Of a stretch of 27,779 nucleotides of DNA, positions 1 through 8,628 are shown piece after piece; the first letter of the stretch is position 1, and the number at the start of each line of letters is the position of its first letter. Where the stretch lies: positions 1-27,779 of the forward strand of contig CAJVPJ010000345.1 in the NCBI GenBank assembly GCA_910592205.1, in the 5' to 3' direction. A program made the position numbers and the translations under genes. The notes below the pieces were generated by a model that did no database searches, was not told where the DNA came from, and saw only the letters and a program-made list of their open reading frames with translations. This DNA comes from Paraglomus occultum. Lineage: Eukaryota; Glomeromycota; Glomeromycetes; Paraglomerales; Paraglomeraceae.

Positions 1-577
1 AGCTGCGTAATTGTTACTGCTTTACATTGCCTGGTTGTTTATCTGAGTATTGATGCTAAATATAGCATATTGTACCAGACAAGGAAGTGTCAAATAATTG
101 TGAAAAATAATGACAGTAAAGGCATAAGACTAAGACCAAAATATTAGAAGCATCTGAAGCGACACCAAAAGTTATAAATTAGACACAGTTTGCCTCACCG
201 ACAGAAATTTCAGAGAATTTTCTCTTAGCAGACTCAATAAAGAACCGCTCGGCTTTATTCTCAAAATTACGCGGTTACCTTGAGCATAAATGGTGAGTGC
301 ACTCCATATTAATTGTGGCAGATTAAAACGAAATCGGATTAAAACGAAACGGGGTCTTTTTCGGAATGGGGTGCAAGATTTAATCATGTGAACAAAAATC
401 TGTTTGCGACACAATATTCAAAGCTGATGACTGGCTGAAGACGTCGTACATGGGGTCACCAATTTTTGTTAAAAAAGAGCAATATGCGATGAATTTTAAT
501 TACTAGGCTGCTTGTGGCTTAGATATTAAAGATATTTCTTATTATTAATCTTCACAACACCTCTTGCCGATTTAACA
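1..577. other. Intergenic, no gene seen
   Basis: AT-rich sequence upstream of RPA12. The only open frame (172-414, minus) has no recognisable composition or motif. The RPA12 promoter should lie in the last few hundred bases; no clear TATA element was identified. Confidence 0.5.
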
Positions 578-1145
578 ATGAGCAGTCTTTTCGTTTGCAG
601 TAAATGTGGTAACTTACTAGAAATGGAAGGGAAAATGGTTGAATGTATGGCTTGTCATCATCAAGAAGATTTTTCAAGTAAGCACATAAACTTTTATTTC
701 CTCGAATTGCTGACTTGCGCTCATCTTGAAATAGATTTTGAAACAGAGGAAGTGGTAACAAGAAGTAATCCCAAGTCACTCCCATCAAGACTAAGAGAGA
801 AAAGATCGAGAATACGACGGAAAGGCGAGGAGACAGAGAAAGGTGCAACTGTGAGTGATGATGCTGCGAAGTAACCATTTTGTAATATGATATGATTGAC
901 GTGGTTTGCATGACTGTCTAGATTAAAGAGAAATGTCCCAACTGTGGACATGATGAGATGACATTCCATACGATGCAGCTTCGCAGTGCTGACGAAGGGC
1001 AGACCGTTTTTTACTATTGTCAGAAATGTGGGTTAGTAGTAAAATCTGTAATAATAATGAACGAGACATTTTGTGTGTTTCTCGTACCTATTCTAATGTC
1101 TATCGCTTGCTCACGAATAGTTATAAATACTCTATCAACACATGA
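578..1145 (+). CDS. RPA12: RNA polymerase I subunit RPA12 (A12.2)
   Basis: Small zinc-ribbon subunit of nucleolar RNA polymerase I, which makes the large rRNA precursor; the family supports transcript cleavage and termination. I read four exons: 578-677, 735-850, 922-1031 and 1121-1145, joined by GT-AG introns of 57, 71 and 89 bp. The product is 116 residues (yeast 125). The N-terminal ribbon uses Cys7, Cys10, Cys23 and Cys26. A basic linker follows. The C-terminal TFIIS-type ribbon has Cys77, Cys80, Cys105 and Cys108 and the hallmark [13 protein letters not shown], whose Asp96-Glu97 are the catalytic acidic pair of the TFIIS hairpin. The last exon gives the tail GYKYSINT, as in yeast GYKFRTNN. 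All splice phases agree and family similarity runs across each junction. The identification is secure; exon borders are inferred from GT-AG sites and family alignment. Confidence 0.93.
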
Positions 1146-2204
1146 ACAGAAGTTCTATCAAAAAATAAAATATTAATAAGATCTTTTTTGCAATAATAAT
1201 ATGCGTTTATGTATTATCACCCATTGTGTTAAATTATGATCTTACTGAGGTTACGATGAAGACTTGATCATCTAGCATTTTATCATTCCTGGTCCATTTT
1301 GCTGTCGAGAATGAGGCTTCTGGGCAGAGCTTATTGTTTACAACACAATCTATTCTTTGCGTTGGCTTATGATATAGATGCCGAATTATCAAAATACTAT
1401 ATTTACGCGCAAAATGTACCGTATTTCACCGACAGGGGGTACATATCTCAATTCGTTTCTTTAAACTCCTATTGGTTGATGAATCAATTATATATTATAA
1501 TTAAACGCGCATTATTAGATACTACTAATACTGCACCCGGGATAAATCAAAATTTGGCCTTCAAAATTGCCGCAGGGTACAGCTCACTGGGGGGCTCGTG
1601 TCGGTGAAATACGGTAATTGTTCGTTTTCCCGAATTCATTCTGATACCCTGATTATTCAAGTTATCAATCGTGAAGAAACTTCAGAACTGATGTCATTAA
1701 ATGCGCGCAACAATCAATGTTTGTCTACTTAAATTAAATTAAATTCAAGTCAATATTTCTACCTATTCTACCGAGTTATATGCTGTTTCGATTAATCAAT
1801 ATATTTTTCCACGTTACTTTGCGATATGTCCTCACAGACTATTGAATTGTTGGTCCATAACGTGTGCTTAGTAGTAACTCTACTACGCTCACGCTCAATC
1901 AACGTGACCCTTTTTTAAGGCCATCAAAAGTTAAACTCAAGTAGGAAGATGATTAACCGCTTCTTTCTCATGGTATATGTTATCTGGTAAAGCAACAACA
2001 TCGTGCCAAAATGTGAAATAATTTGACGTTAGCTTCAAACTCTGCGTTTTTAAATGTGAACAACTAATTACTAGTATCACATAGCAAGGCGTTTTGATGT
2101 TTTCACGTACAAATCCTTTCTTCAACCGCCATAATTCTTACGTCCTATAAATTTGCGTTAGATGTGTAATCATACGCGTAGTGACTTATGCGATCTGAAT
2201 CGGT
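1146..2204. other. Intergenic with a MITE
   Basis: No gene could be supported outside the transposon-like element at 1416-1617. The 102-codon open frame at 1299-1607 is mostly inside that element and is discounted. The minus-strand frame at 1937-2125 has no recognisable features. Confidence 0.5.
1416..1617. mobile_element. MITE, Tc1/mariner-like (TA-flanked)
   Basis: About 200 bp bounded by a perfect inverted repeat: CCGTATTTCACCGACA on the left (1419-1434) and its exact reverse complement on the right (1599-1614). Each end abuts a TA dinucleotide, giving the signature of a TA target-site duplication used by Tc1/mariner-type transposases. There is no room for a transposase, so this is a non-autonomous miniature element. 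The G-run just inside the left repeat has a partial counterpart on the right. Exact end (TA included or not) is a guess of one or two bases. Confidence 0.75.
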
Positions 2205-2460
2205 AAGTCAACGAAATTCAACCACTCAAAATGTTTACTCTTTATTGTACCAGAAGTCTTTCATACTTGCAGAAACCATATGTGTATTCCATTGGTAATA
2301 TTATGTATGAGATGACAACTGGAACTACCTTGTGGAGATAGTCAGTTTGATAGGTCTTGTTGACGCTGATCCTGATAAACGTCCAAATGCAGCTATACTT
2401 CGGATTGATATTTAACGAGATTATTGCAAACTAGACAATGACAATTCTAATAACAATGTA
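2205..2460 (+). pseudogene. Decayed protein kinase C-lobe
   Basis: Remnant of the activation-segment end and C-lobe of a kinase. IVPEVFHT (activation-loop APE motif, about 2245-2267) is followed after a frame change by YSIGNIMYEMTTG (the usual YSFGIIMYE of subdomain IX) and later by DADPDKRP (subdomain XI). In-frame stops follow. At the DNA level it aligns to the kinase gene at 11718-14128: the stretches coding APEVFHT, IIMY, the 'AGATAG-CAGTT-GATAG' region and ADPD are near-identical. Relative to that gene it has lost about 11 bp before IIMY, which explains the frame change, and about 90 bp before ADPD. No start, N-lobe or catalytic loop was found upstream. Confidence 0.8.
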
Positions 2461-3030
2461 TAGAATATTATCATAATACGTAGACCTTTATCACGTCTCG
2501 AGAAGGATGATAAATGCTCTAGTAAGCTCCTACTACAGCCAAACCGAGGAAGAGCTATGGCTTGGATTCAGCGGCAGGTATAAAGAAAACAACTGGATAT
2601 CATCAATTCAACTTATAATATCAACGTCGTCAGAAATAAACTTAATCAGCTAAAGAAAGTGAAACTTCCAGTAGAGTTAAGAATTTTGTAAAGAAAGCTG
2701 TGACTTTGTCTCTTGGTATTGTGTAAATAACAAGTGTGTAACACTTTGTAACACAATATGTGTGGTATATTGCATTGTTATACAGTCTTGCACAATCTTT
2801 ATCGTCTTGTTTTTATGCAGCCATAAATACGTCAAATTCCAATCACACGTGTTCGCCACGCAGATGTTAATTGAGAACGCTGAGAACCCCCATTCAGTTT
2901 AAACGGCCAAGCACTAAAAAATAAAACGTTTGCTTCGTATCCAACCCCCTGAAACCCGCCGACAGTTTCGTATTAATATACGCCCAAAGCGTCGACACAC
3001 GATATCCCCTTTTTTACCAATAACGTCCCA
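2461..3030. other. Intergenic, no gene seen
   Basis: Contains the degraded tail beyond the kinase remnant and the hydrolase promoter. The short frame at 2677-2859 on the minus strand is low complexity and unsupported. Confidence 0.45.
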
Positions 3031-4318
3031 ATGGGACCTTCTACATACCCAAAGAACATGCAATATTCTGGTCTCAACGTTTTGAACTTTCCCAAAAACG
3101 AAGGCGAAACCATACAACTCAATGATGGAAGAGTGATAGGGTACAAGGAGTATCACTTTTATCATCAATTTACGAAAAACCCACAAAGACAACTTCGGCC
3201 TGTGTTCTTGATTCCCGGATTGCCAGGCACACGGTTTTTCTGCCATCCGAATGTGATCGATAATCTGGTCCGAGATGAAGATGACTATAGCAATGCTTCC
3301 GAGCCTGCCTCTTCTTCTTATACTCGGAGGATCACACTAATAGTCGTAGAACGCCCGGGAATTGGACTGTCTACATTTGCAAAGCGAACAATGCTTGACT
3401 TTGCAGAGGATGTTCGAGAGCTGTGTATTAAAAAAGGTATTACAGAATTCGATCTGATAGGTTACTCGGCTGGCGGGCCGTTCGGGTTGGCCGTTGGAAA
3501 AGTATTGGGTAAAAAGGATGGAAATGTACGATTGAGAAATTTGGCTGTTATAAGCTCTGTTGCGCCTTACCATGCACCCGGATGCACTTCAAGAATGCCT
3601 TTAAAATTTAAAATTGCTTGGTTTGTCATTTCTTTTTCGTTATTTCGATATGGTCCAGTAATCGTGTTTCGTCTTTTGGTGATTGAAACTAACAAATTTA
3701 CTTTTGTTGTCATATTCAATGCTCTCCAAATCTGGGCTATTGCATTCATTCCATACAAACATGGGGTTATGCTCGTCTATTATTCAAATCCATTCCCTGT
3801 ATAGGTGGCTGACGCGACACTCCCCTCGCATTTTATCAATGTTTGTAAAGTTTGAAGCTCGAAGCTCGCTCAGAGATCCAGCCTCTTCTTTCCGTGAATC
3901 GCTCATGGATGGACCATCCTCAGACATTGATATATGTGTTGCGATGCCGGGAATAGAGAGTATGTTTGTAGAATCAGCACTCGAGATGTATACTCGTGGA
4001 CAATCGAACACTGAATGTTATGAGCTGAGTTTGTGGGGAAAATCGTGGGGGTTTGAACTGAACGAATTGAAAGGAGATAATGTGGTAAGAACAGAACATG
4101 ACGATGGAGGGATGGAAGCCAAAAAAGGCGCTAGCGACAATAAAACTCTTAGGATAAAAGTATGGCAAGGAGAGCTGGACCCTGGAACCACGGTAGACAT
4201 GGCCTCATATATTGCTCAAGAAACAGGTGCCGAATTGAGAGTGGTCGAGGGAAAAGGACATATGATATACTTTGAAGTATGGGATGATGTATTCGAGTGG
4301 TTCGTGACAAGCGAGTAA
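3031..4318 (+). CDS. Alpha/beta hydrolase-fold protein
   Basis: Probable serine hydrolase of the alpha/beta fold, substrate unknown. Two exons, 3031-3620 and 3805-4318, with a 184-bp GT-AG intron; the join gives 367 residues. The oxyanion-side strand turn is IPGLPGTRFF (about 61-70). The strand-2 turn is ERPGIGLS (107-114). The nucleophile elbow is GYSAGG with Ser146. The acid is likely the Asp in WQGELDPGT, and the catalytic His is in GKGHMIYFE near the C-terminus. The splice is set by phase and by continuity of the lid region (MPLKFKIAW then WLTRHSPRIL), a pattern common in bacterial and fungal hydrolases of this type. There is no signal peptide or transmembrane anchor, so it is probably cytosolic. 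An upstream in-frame start was not seen. Confidence 0.85.
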
Positions 4319-4626
4319 TCGGAAATGTGGGATTGATCGACTTGTGGTGTTAAAGGGGAACAAAACTAGACTTATTTGATGCGGCGCATGAACTCACTAG
4401 TGGTTCAATATTAATTGTGGAATGTGCATAGTTTACGCAATTAGGAAAATAGACTAGAGAAGATGTCAGAGTGAGATTTCTGTTGGCGCATATGATGCAC
4501 AGTAATATAAGTTATTGTCGAATTAAGCGTTTGATGAAAAAAATGAACGTATGTATGTCAGCACTCTGGAACAGAATGCAAACTACATGTATAACATACA
4601 CAACGAGCAAGCATTCGTTTTCTTTA
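4319..4626. other. Convergent intergenic spacer
   Basis: Space between the hydrolase stop and the uL10m stop, two convergent genes. No coding or repeat signal was recognised; it should hold both 3' untranslated regions. Confidence 0.5.
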
Positions 4627-5282
4627 TTATTCCTTTTTCTGTCCGTCTTTTGTTCCCGCTTTCTCTTCCAAGTTTTCTTTATGCATCTGAAGCGTGAATA
4701 CCATACTCTGCGCATTCTGTCCCAACACACCAACTACTCCCTGCCCAACCGACCCGAGGAATCCTAACAACTGTCCACGTAACGTAACCAAGCTTGGCAA
4801 TTTCCCCACTTCTTCTATTCCCATAGGATCTAACAAACTATTCTCAAATTTACCGCCAACCAGGAGGAACTTTTTTTGCTTGTCTAATACAGACAACAAG
4901 TCAGATACAAGTTTGGGATTTTCCTCATCCGATACATTAGACGTAATTAAAGCCGTTGGACCAACGATCAATGGTCGTAAGTTGGCATATTCGACCGTTC
5001 GCCTAAGCATCGCCAAGAATATTCCTCTACGGATCACTGTTAAATTGGCTCGTTTTTTATCGAGTTCTTTTCGAAGTAGGTGTTGCTCGGCTATTGTTAG
5101 ATTGTTGTGCTGAAGGACAAGGACAAGGCGGTTTTCGTACAGCAATTTGTAGTAAGCTACATAGTGATAGATGGCAGACGGTGGAAAGTCATTGCCGAAT
5201 TTAGTTTTCGTTCGTTGTGGAATTGCAGCGTGCGGAAGTTGAGCATGTGCGGTTGTTGTCGTTATTTGAGTCGCGGTTGTGT
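4627..5282 (-). CDS. MRPL10: Mitochondrial ribosomal protein uL10m (5' end unresolved)
   Basis: Large-subunit mitoribosome protein that forms the base of the L7/L12 stalk. The open frame to the stop at 4627 gives 217 residues with the L10 pattern: YYKLLYENRLVLVLQHNNLT, then LLRKELDKKRANLTVIRRG, the glycine-bearing IVGPTALI, LVGGKFE, and KLPSLVTLRGQLLGFL. The first ATG in this frame (5145) lies inside the conserved core, so it is not the real start. Upstream the frame stays open to a likely 3' splice site (polypyrimidine then CAG, ending at 5283). A consensus GTAAGA donor at 5364 would give an 82-bp intron in the right phase, but the exon before it has no ATG. Another candidate, starting near 5325, encodes a mitochondrial-presequence-like MLNRLHQSALFSNSF but is out of frame unless a very short 38-bp intron is used. 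Annotated as 5'-partial. Confidence 0.85.
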
Positions 5283-5640
5283 CTGACGATGGGGAACGAA
5301 AGAATTAGAAAACAAGGCACTTTGATGCAATCGATTGAGCATTCAATAAATTCGTGCTTCTTACAATGTAGAATTGATCCTCGAAATGTATATTTAGCAC
5401 GTAGTGATAATGAATGATGTATGTGCTGTGGTATGCCTATGATAATACCATAATTTGGTTTGTTTGTTAACTAATATCGGTCAGAATTACGCTGATAACA
5501 AAAATGAACCTTGTCTGATAGTCATTCTTTTGCATTCATTATAGTGAATCGTGATTTGAATCAGGAAAAAGGTTCGAAATCAGAAAGTCACGCGTTAATG
5601 AACCAATTAGTAGTCACAAAAAAATAATAAGGGTAATCAC

Positions 5641-5970
5641 ATGACACTTATTACATTCAAGAATTTTCGTGGCAAAAAATCAACAACCAAGTCGGGCCGT
5701 CAATACCGATTTATTGTCAAAAAGAAAAGGAAAGAAATGGCGAAACGAGGCACATTGTCCGGTGACTATACAGTGCCGGCTGCATATTATGAACACATGC
5801 CAGTTATGGACAGCGACCCTGACGAAACCAATGGAATCGTTCGTTTCCTTCGCGACGAAATATTCGCTCCCAGTAAACGCCGAGGGAATTTGGAAACTGC
5901 CATGTCTATCATAGTGTTTGCCGGAGCCGTCGCTCTCTTGAGAAATTATGGAGAACTTTTGGCGGTGTAG
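5641..5970 (+). CDS. Small tail-anchored protein, possibly TOM6-like
   Basis: Open frame of 109 codons; the second ATG (5737, Met33) is a plausible start giving 77 residues, because the first 32 are very basic and unlike the rest. The C-terminal end is one hydrophobic segment (about residues 86-104, with SIIVFAGAVALL) followed by RNYGELLAV, preceded by a short amphipathic stretch (IVRFLRDEIFAP). This matches small subunits of the mitochondrial outer-membrane TOM complex in fungi, where a short cytosolic tail precedes a single C-terminal anchor. That is pattern similarity only; other tail-anchored proteins would look alike. It is divergent from uL10m with a shared promoter region of about 300 bp. 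No intron was needed. Confidence 0.6.
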   Translation: MTLITFKNFRGKKSTTKSGRQYRFIVKKKRKEMAKRGTLSGDYTVPAAYYEHMPVMDSDPDETNGIVRFLRDEIFAPSKRRGNLETAMSIIVFAGAVALLRNYGELLAV

Positions 5971-6180
5971 GACCGGGCAAAAGAAACATTGCTTAAAAAA
6001 GTACCCTATATAAGTAATTATATGATGACTGTAAGATAAAATTTACCCGACAGATGTATTTTGGGAAAGACTGGTTTTTATAATAAAGTTTCTGCGCGAA
6101 CATGGGAACAGCATAATTTGCATCTGTAAGTATGGAAGTTTGCTTTGAAGAAAGAATGCTTGTATTGTAATTACAATTAA
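5971..6180. other. Spacer between TOM6-like gene and Sel1-like remnant
   Basis: Convergent spacer with a TATATAAG-like stretch and no open frame; probably 3' untranslated DNA. Confidence 0.4.
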
Positions 6181-6606
6181 CGTCATACTTTATTTTCCAA
6201 CCATTCTTTTAATAGTGACATGAAATATCTCTCAGTTAACGACTGTACGCCTTGTCCGTATTGGCAGCATACACGTACAATATGAATTTGTGAAATTGCA
6301 TCAAGTTGTTAGGCTTCACTGATATAAGCATTATTTTGCTCATCTTCTTGATGCTTCATAGAACTCTTTCAGTGCTGCATCATTCCCGGCACACTGATAT
6401 ATTGAAATCAATTACGCCAGTCATAAAAGTGTGTGCCCGTTAAGTAACTCGAGCTGAAATATCAACACAAGCTTTTAATTGCTAGATACAAACAAACCAT
6501 GCAAAAGTTCTCGGATTACATCGCGCGGTGTGAACCGTATACCATGAATTGTCAGATGCTGTAATAGCTCAGCAATAGCAACCCCAAATTCTTGGTGACT
6601 TGCCAT
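6181..6606 (-). pseudogene. Broken Sel1-like gene
   Basis: Reading the minus strand from ATG at 6603, 40 clean codons give MASHQEFGVAIAELLQHL and GIRFTPRDVIRELLHGLF before stops. Two further segments look like protein: CAGNDAALKEFYEAS, and then, in another frame, DEQNNAYISEA, one TAA, QLDAISQIHI and CCQYGQGVQ ending in MSLLKEWLENKV. The pattern 'CCQYGQGV' matches the turn of a Sel1 (TPR-like) repeat. The gap after the first segment could be a GT-AG intron, but the frame change and internal TAA downstream argue for decay. It could instead be a gene with unusual introns; transcript data would decide. Divergent from SPT4, about 170 bp away. Confidence 0.55.
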
Positions 6607-6774
6607 TGGGGTCTGATCACGTTATTTTTATTACTAATTTGAGCCCCCTGAAAATTCTTTGTGGCGTCATACCTACAAAACTTGTTACAGCATGTCTGCA
6701 AATTTCGATACGAGCACAATAGAATTCAAAAACCCGACCATTTTTATTTATTCACGCCCGCAAAGGAACCAGTA

Positions 6775-7420
6775 ATGTCAAGACCAGCAAACTCAGAAGC
6801 TAATAGAAGCATTCCATCCAATTTTCGCCAGCTCCGTGCCTGCCTTTTATGTTCTCTAGTCAAGGTAGACAAGCGCAGCCGTTGCTCGTGAGTAGGTTCA
6901 CCGACTCATATATTTTTTTTTTTCCCCAGAACTACGAACAATTTAGAAGGGACGGATGCGATAACTGCGAAGATATCGTTCAAATGCGAAATAATTCGGA
7001 TCGAATTGCAGATTGCACTTCTTCGAGTTTCGATGGGTAAATGTCAAAACTTGACAATTCGGAAAATACTTATTGAAAGACGACGGACTGACATAAAGAT
7101 TTTTACCAACTAGTTTTATTGCGAGCATGAAACCAACTGGTTCTTGGGTTTCCAAGTTTAAAAAAATAGGTCAGTTGCTTTTTCGAATATGCCATCAAAG
7201 AACAGATCTTTTTTGCGTTCCCAATTCGGCTCCATTTGTAACTTTTTCCCCCCATCTCTCTTTCATAGACAACTTCGTTCCAGGCATATATGCTGTTGGA
7301 GTAAATGGTCACATACCCGACTGGCTAGAGTATGAGCTAAAACGAAATGGTATTCCGTACGTTTCTCGCGATGGGACTTTAAATCCAAATTCTTCGCTTG
7401 AGGACGAGGAAGAAGAATAA
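6775..7420 (+). CDS. SPT4: Transcription elongation factor SPT4 (DSIF subunit)
   Basis: Zinc-finger partner of Spt5; together they form DSIF, which rides on RNA polymerase II (and I) and promotes processive elongation. Four exons: 6775-6864, 6930-7036, 7114-7169 and 7269-7420, with introns of 65, 77 and 99 bp in phases 0, 2 and 1. The product is 134 residues. The zinc site is LRACLLCSLVK (Cys23, Cys26) plus DGCDNCED (Cys40, Cys43). The family signature DCTSSSFDG follows, then SWVSKFKKI and PGIYAVGVNG. The length is close to the human protein (117), with a fungal N-terminal extension and an acidic tail EDEEEE. The start at 6775 is chosen because the upstream in-frame residues are unlike the family; an in-frame ATG is absent between 6661 and 6775. 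Converges on MPP6. Confidence 0.95.
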
Positions 7421-7596
7421 ATTAACCTAGATCACACTTAGATTTTAGACTTGTCTTTTGGCAATTTTGAGATTTTAATTAAAGTTAAATTGGTTTATGA
7501 AATCATAAACGCAAACTCTAACTGGTATGTAGCTATTACGGGCACGTCGTTGCGTTCTCTGTCTCAAAGGTCTATGTAGTATATAAGACATACGTA

Positions 7597-8298
7597 TTAT
7601 TCCGGAGGTTTCAAGAATCTTCTCTTTTCTCTCCTTATTTCGGCACTGATTGTTATCACTTCATCGGACTGAATCTTTGTAGCAAGATTCTCTTCTGCCA
7701 ATTTTCTTCTTTCTGCTATTATTGCTTCTCTCTGTGCTCGCTTTTCAGCCAAAAACTGTTCATATGCGTAGGGTCAGAAAATTGAAGAAAGAATACAGGA
7801 TAGTTTACTCGATCTCTTGAAAATAACTTACTTGCTGAACACTTTCTGCACTTATATCAGACTTTTCATCTGTAAAGATCATTTTTCCACTTGGTTTTGA
7901 TGTCATAAAGGGAAGAAAACTGGTCTCGTATTCTACCTTGTGTTTTCTTTTAACACACACACAAACGACGAAAAAAGTGCAGAATACTAAGAAACCACTC
8001 GATATTTGGCATTCGCACACAAACAATAATTCAGTAAAACACATTACGGCCGTGCTATTTTCCTTCTTTTTGTTTGCCATCGTGTTTCTAACAAAGCCTT
8101 TTCTCTCCGTCTTTCGAGTTCCTGTCTGAATGCAGCTTCTTGGTTTCTCTTCATGAACTGGAAGAATTACCTGACATCAACTGAACTGCTTAACATTACT
8201 AAACCACAGACATGGAAAAGAACTACACATACACCAAGATTTAAGATTTTCTCAGACAACTGTCTCTTCGGCGGACTTGCTGTTGCTGTATTATTCAT
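7597..8298 (-). CDS. MPP6: MPP6-like nuclear exosome cofactor
   Basis: Likely homologue of Mpp6 (human MPHOSPH6), a small RNA-binding protein that docks the Mtr4 helicase onto the nuclear RNA exosome for rRNA processing and RNA surveillance. Four exons in transcription order: 8298-8233, 8157-8048, 7946-7832 and 7755-7597; GT-AG introns of 75, 101 and 76 bp in consistent phases. The product is 149 residues. The key element is KRQLSEKILNLGFMKRNQEA near the N-terminus, matching the family motif 'LS...(N/R)MKFM(K/Q)R' that contacts Mtr4/exosome. A charged helix rich in Arg and Glu, a segment ending FMTSKPSGKMIF, and a basic tail ending RREKRRFLKPPE follow; the human protein also ends FLKPQD. The rest is too diverged to align by eye, so the assignment rests on the N-terminal motif, size and ends. 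Confidence 0.72.
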
Positions 8299-8628
8299 TG
8301 TTAAAAGGGTACCAGATAGACAAGGCAAAAAGAGCCCTCTGTCTATTAGCACCTTAAGGTTGGACAATGCGCATAATGTCATGTGATTAAACGCGCGCCC
8401 TTCACATTTTCATGTTTAGACAATATCTACTTGAATCGATCATATTGAGTTCTCGTTAAAAGCGGGTTTTTTAACAAACTCCCAACTCGCCAATATGCTC
8501 AAGTGAAAGTTTATTGTCAATTCTCTGTGAATACTCGAAAAACAGTAATACCAGCTAATATCTTGGAGCGTTTATGACTGACTTGATTGTTTATTCATGT
8601 CTTTTTATCTTCAGGTTGCGTCGAATGT
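8299..8628. other. Spacer between MPP6-like gene and SUA5 stop
   Basis: Upstream region of the MPP6-like gene on the minus strand and 3' flank of SUA5. No additional gene, repeat or RNA was recognised. Confidence 0.45.

Noticed and set aside
1299-1607. 102-codon plus-strand ORF
   Set aside because: Most of it lies inside the TA-flanked miniature element and it ends in the element's inverted repeat; no family signal.
5217-5417. 66-codon plus-strand ORF
   Set aside because: Antisense shadow of the 5' part of the uL10m gene.
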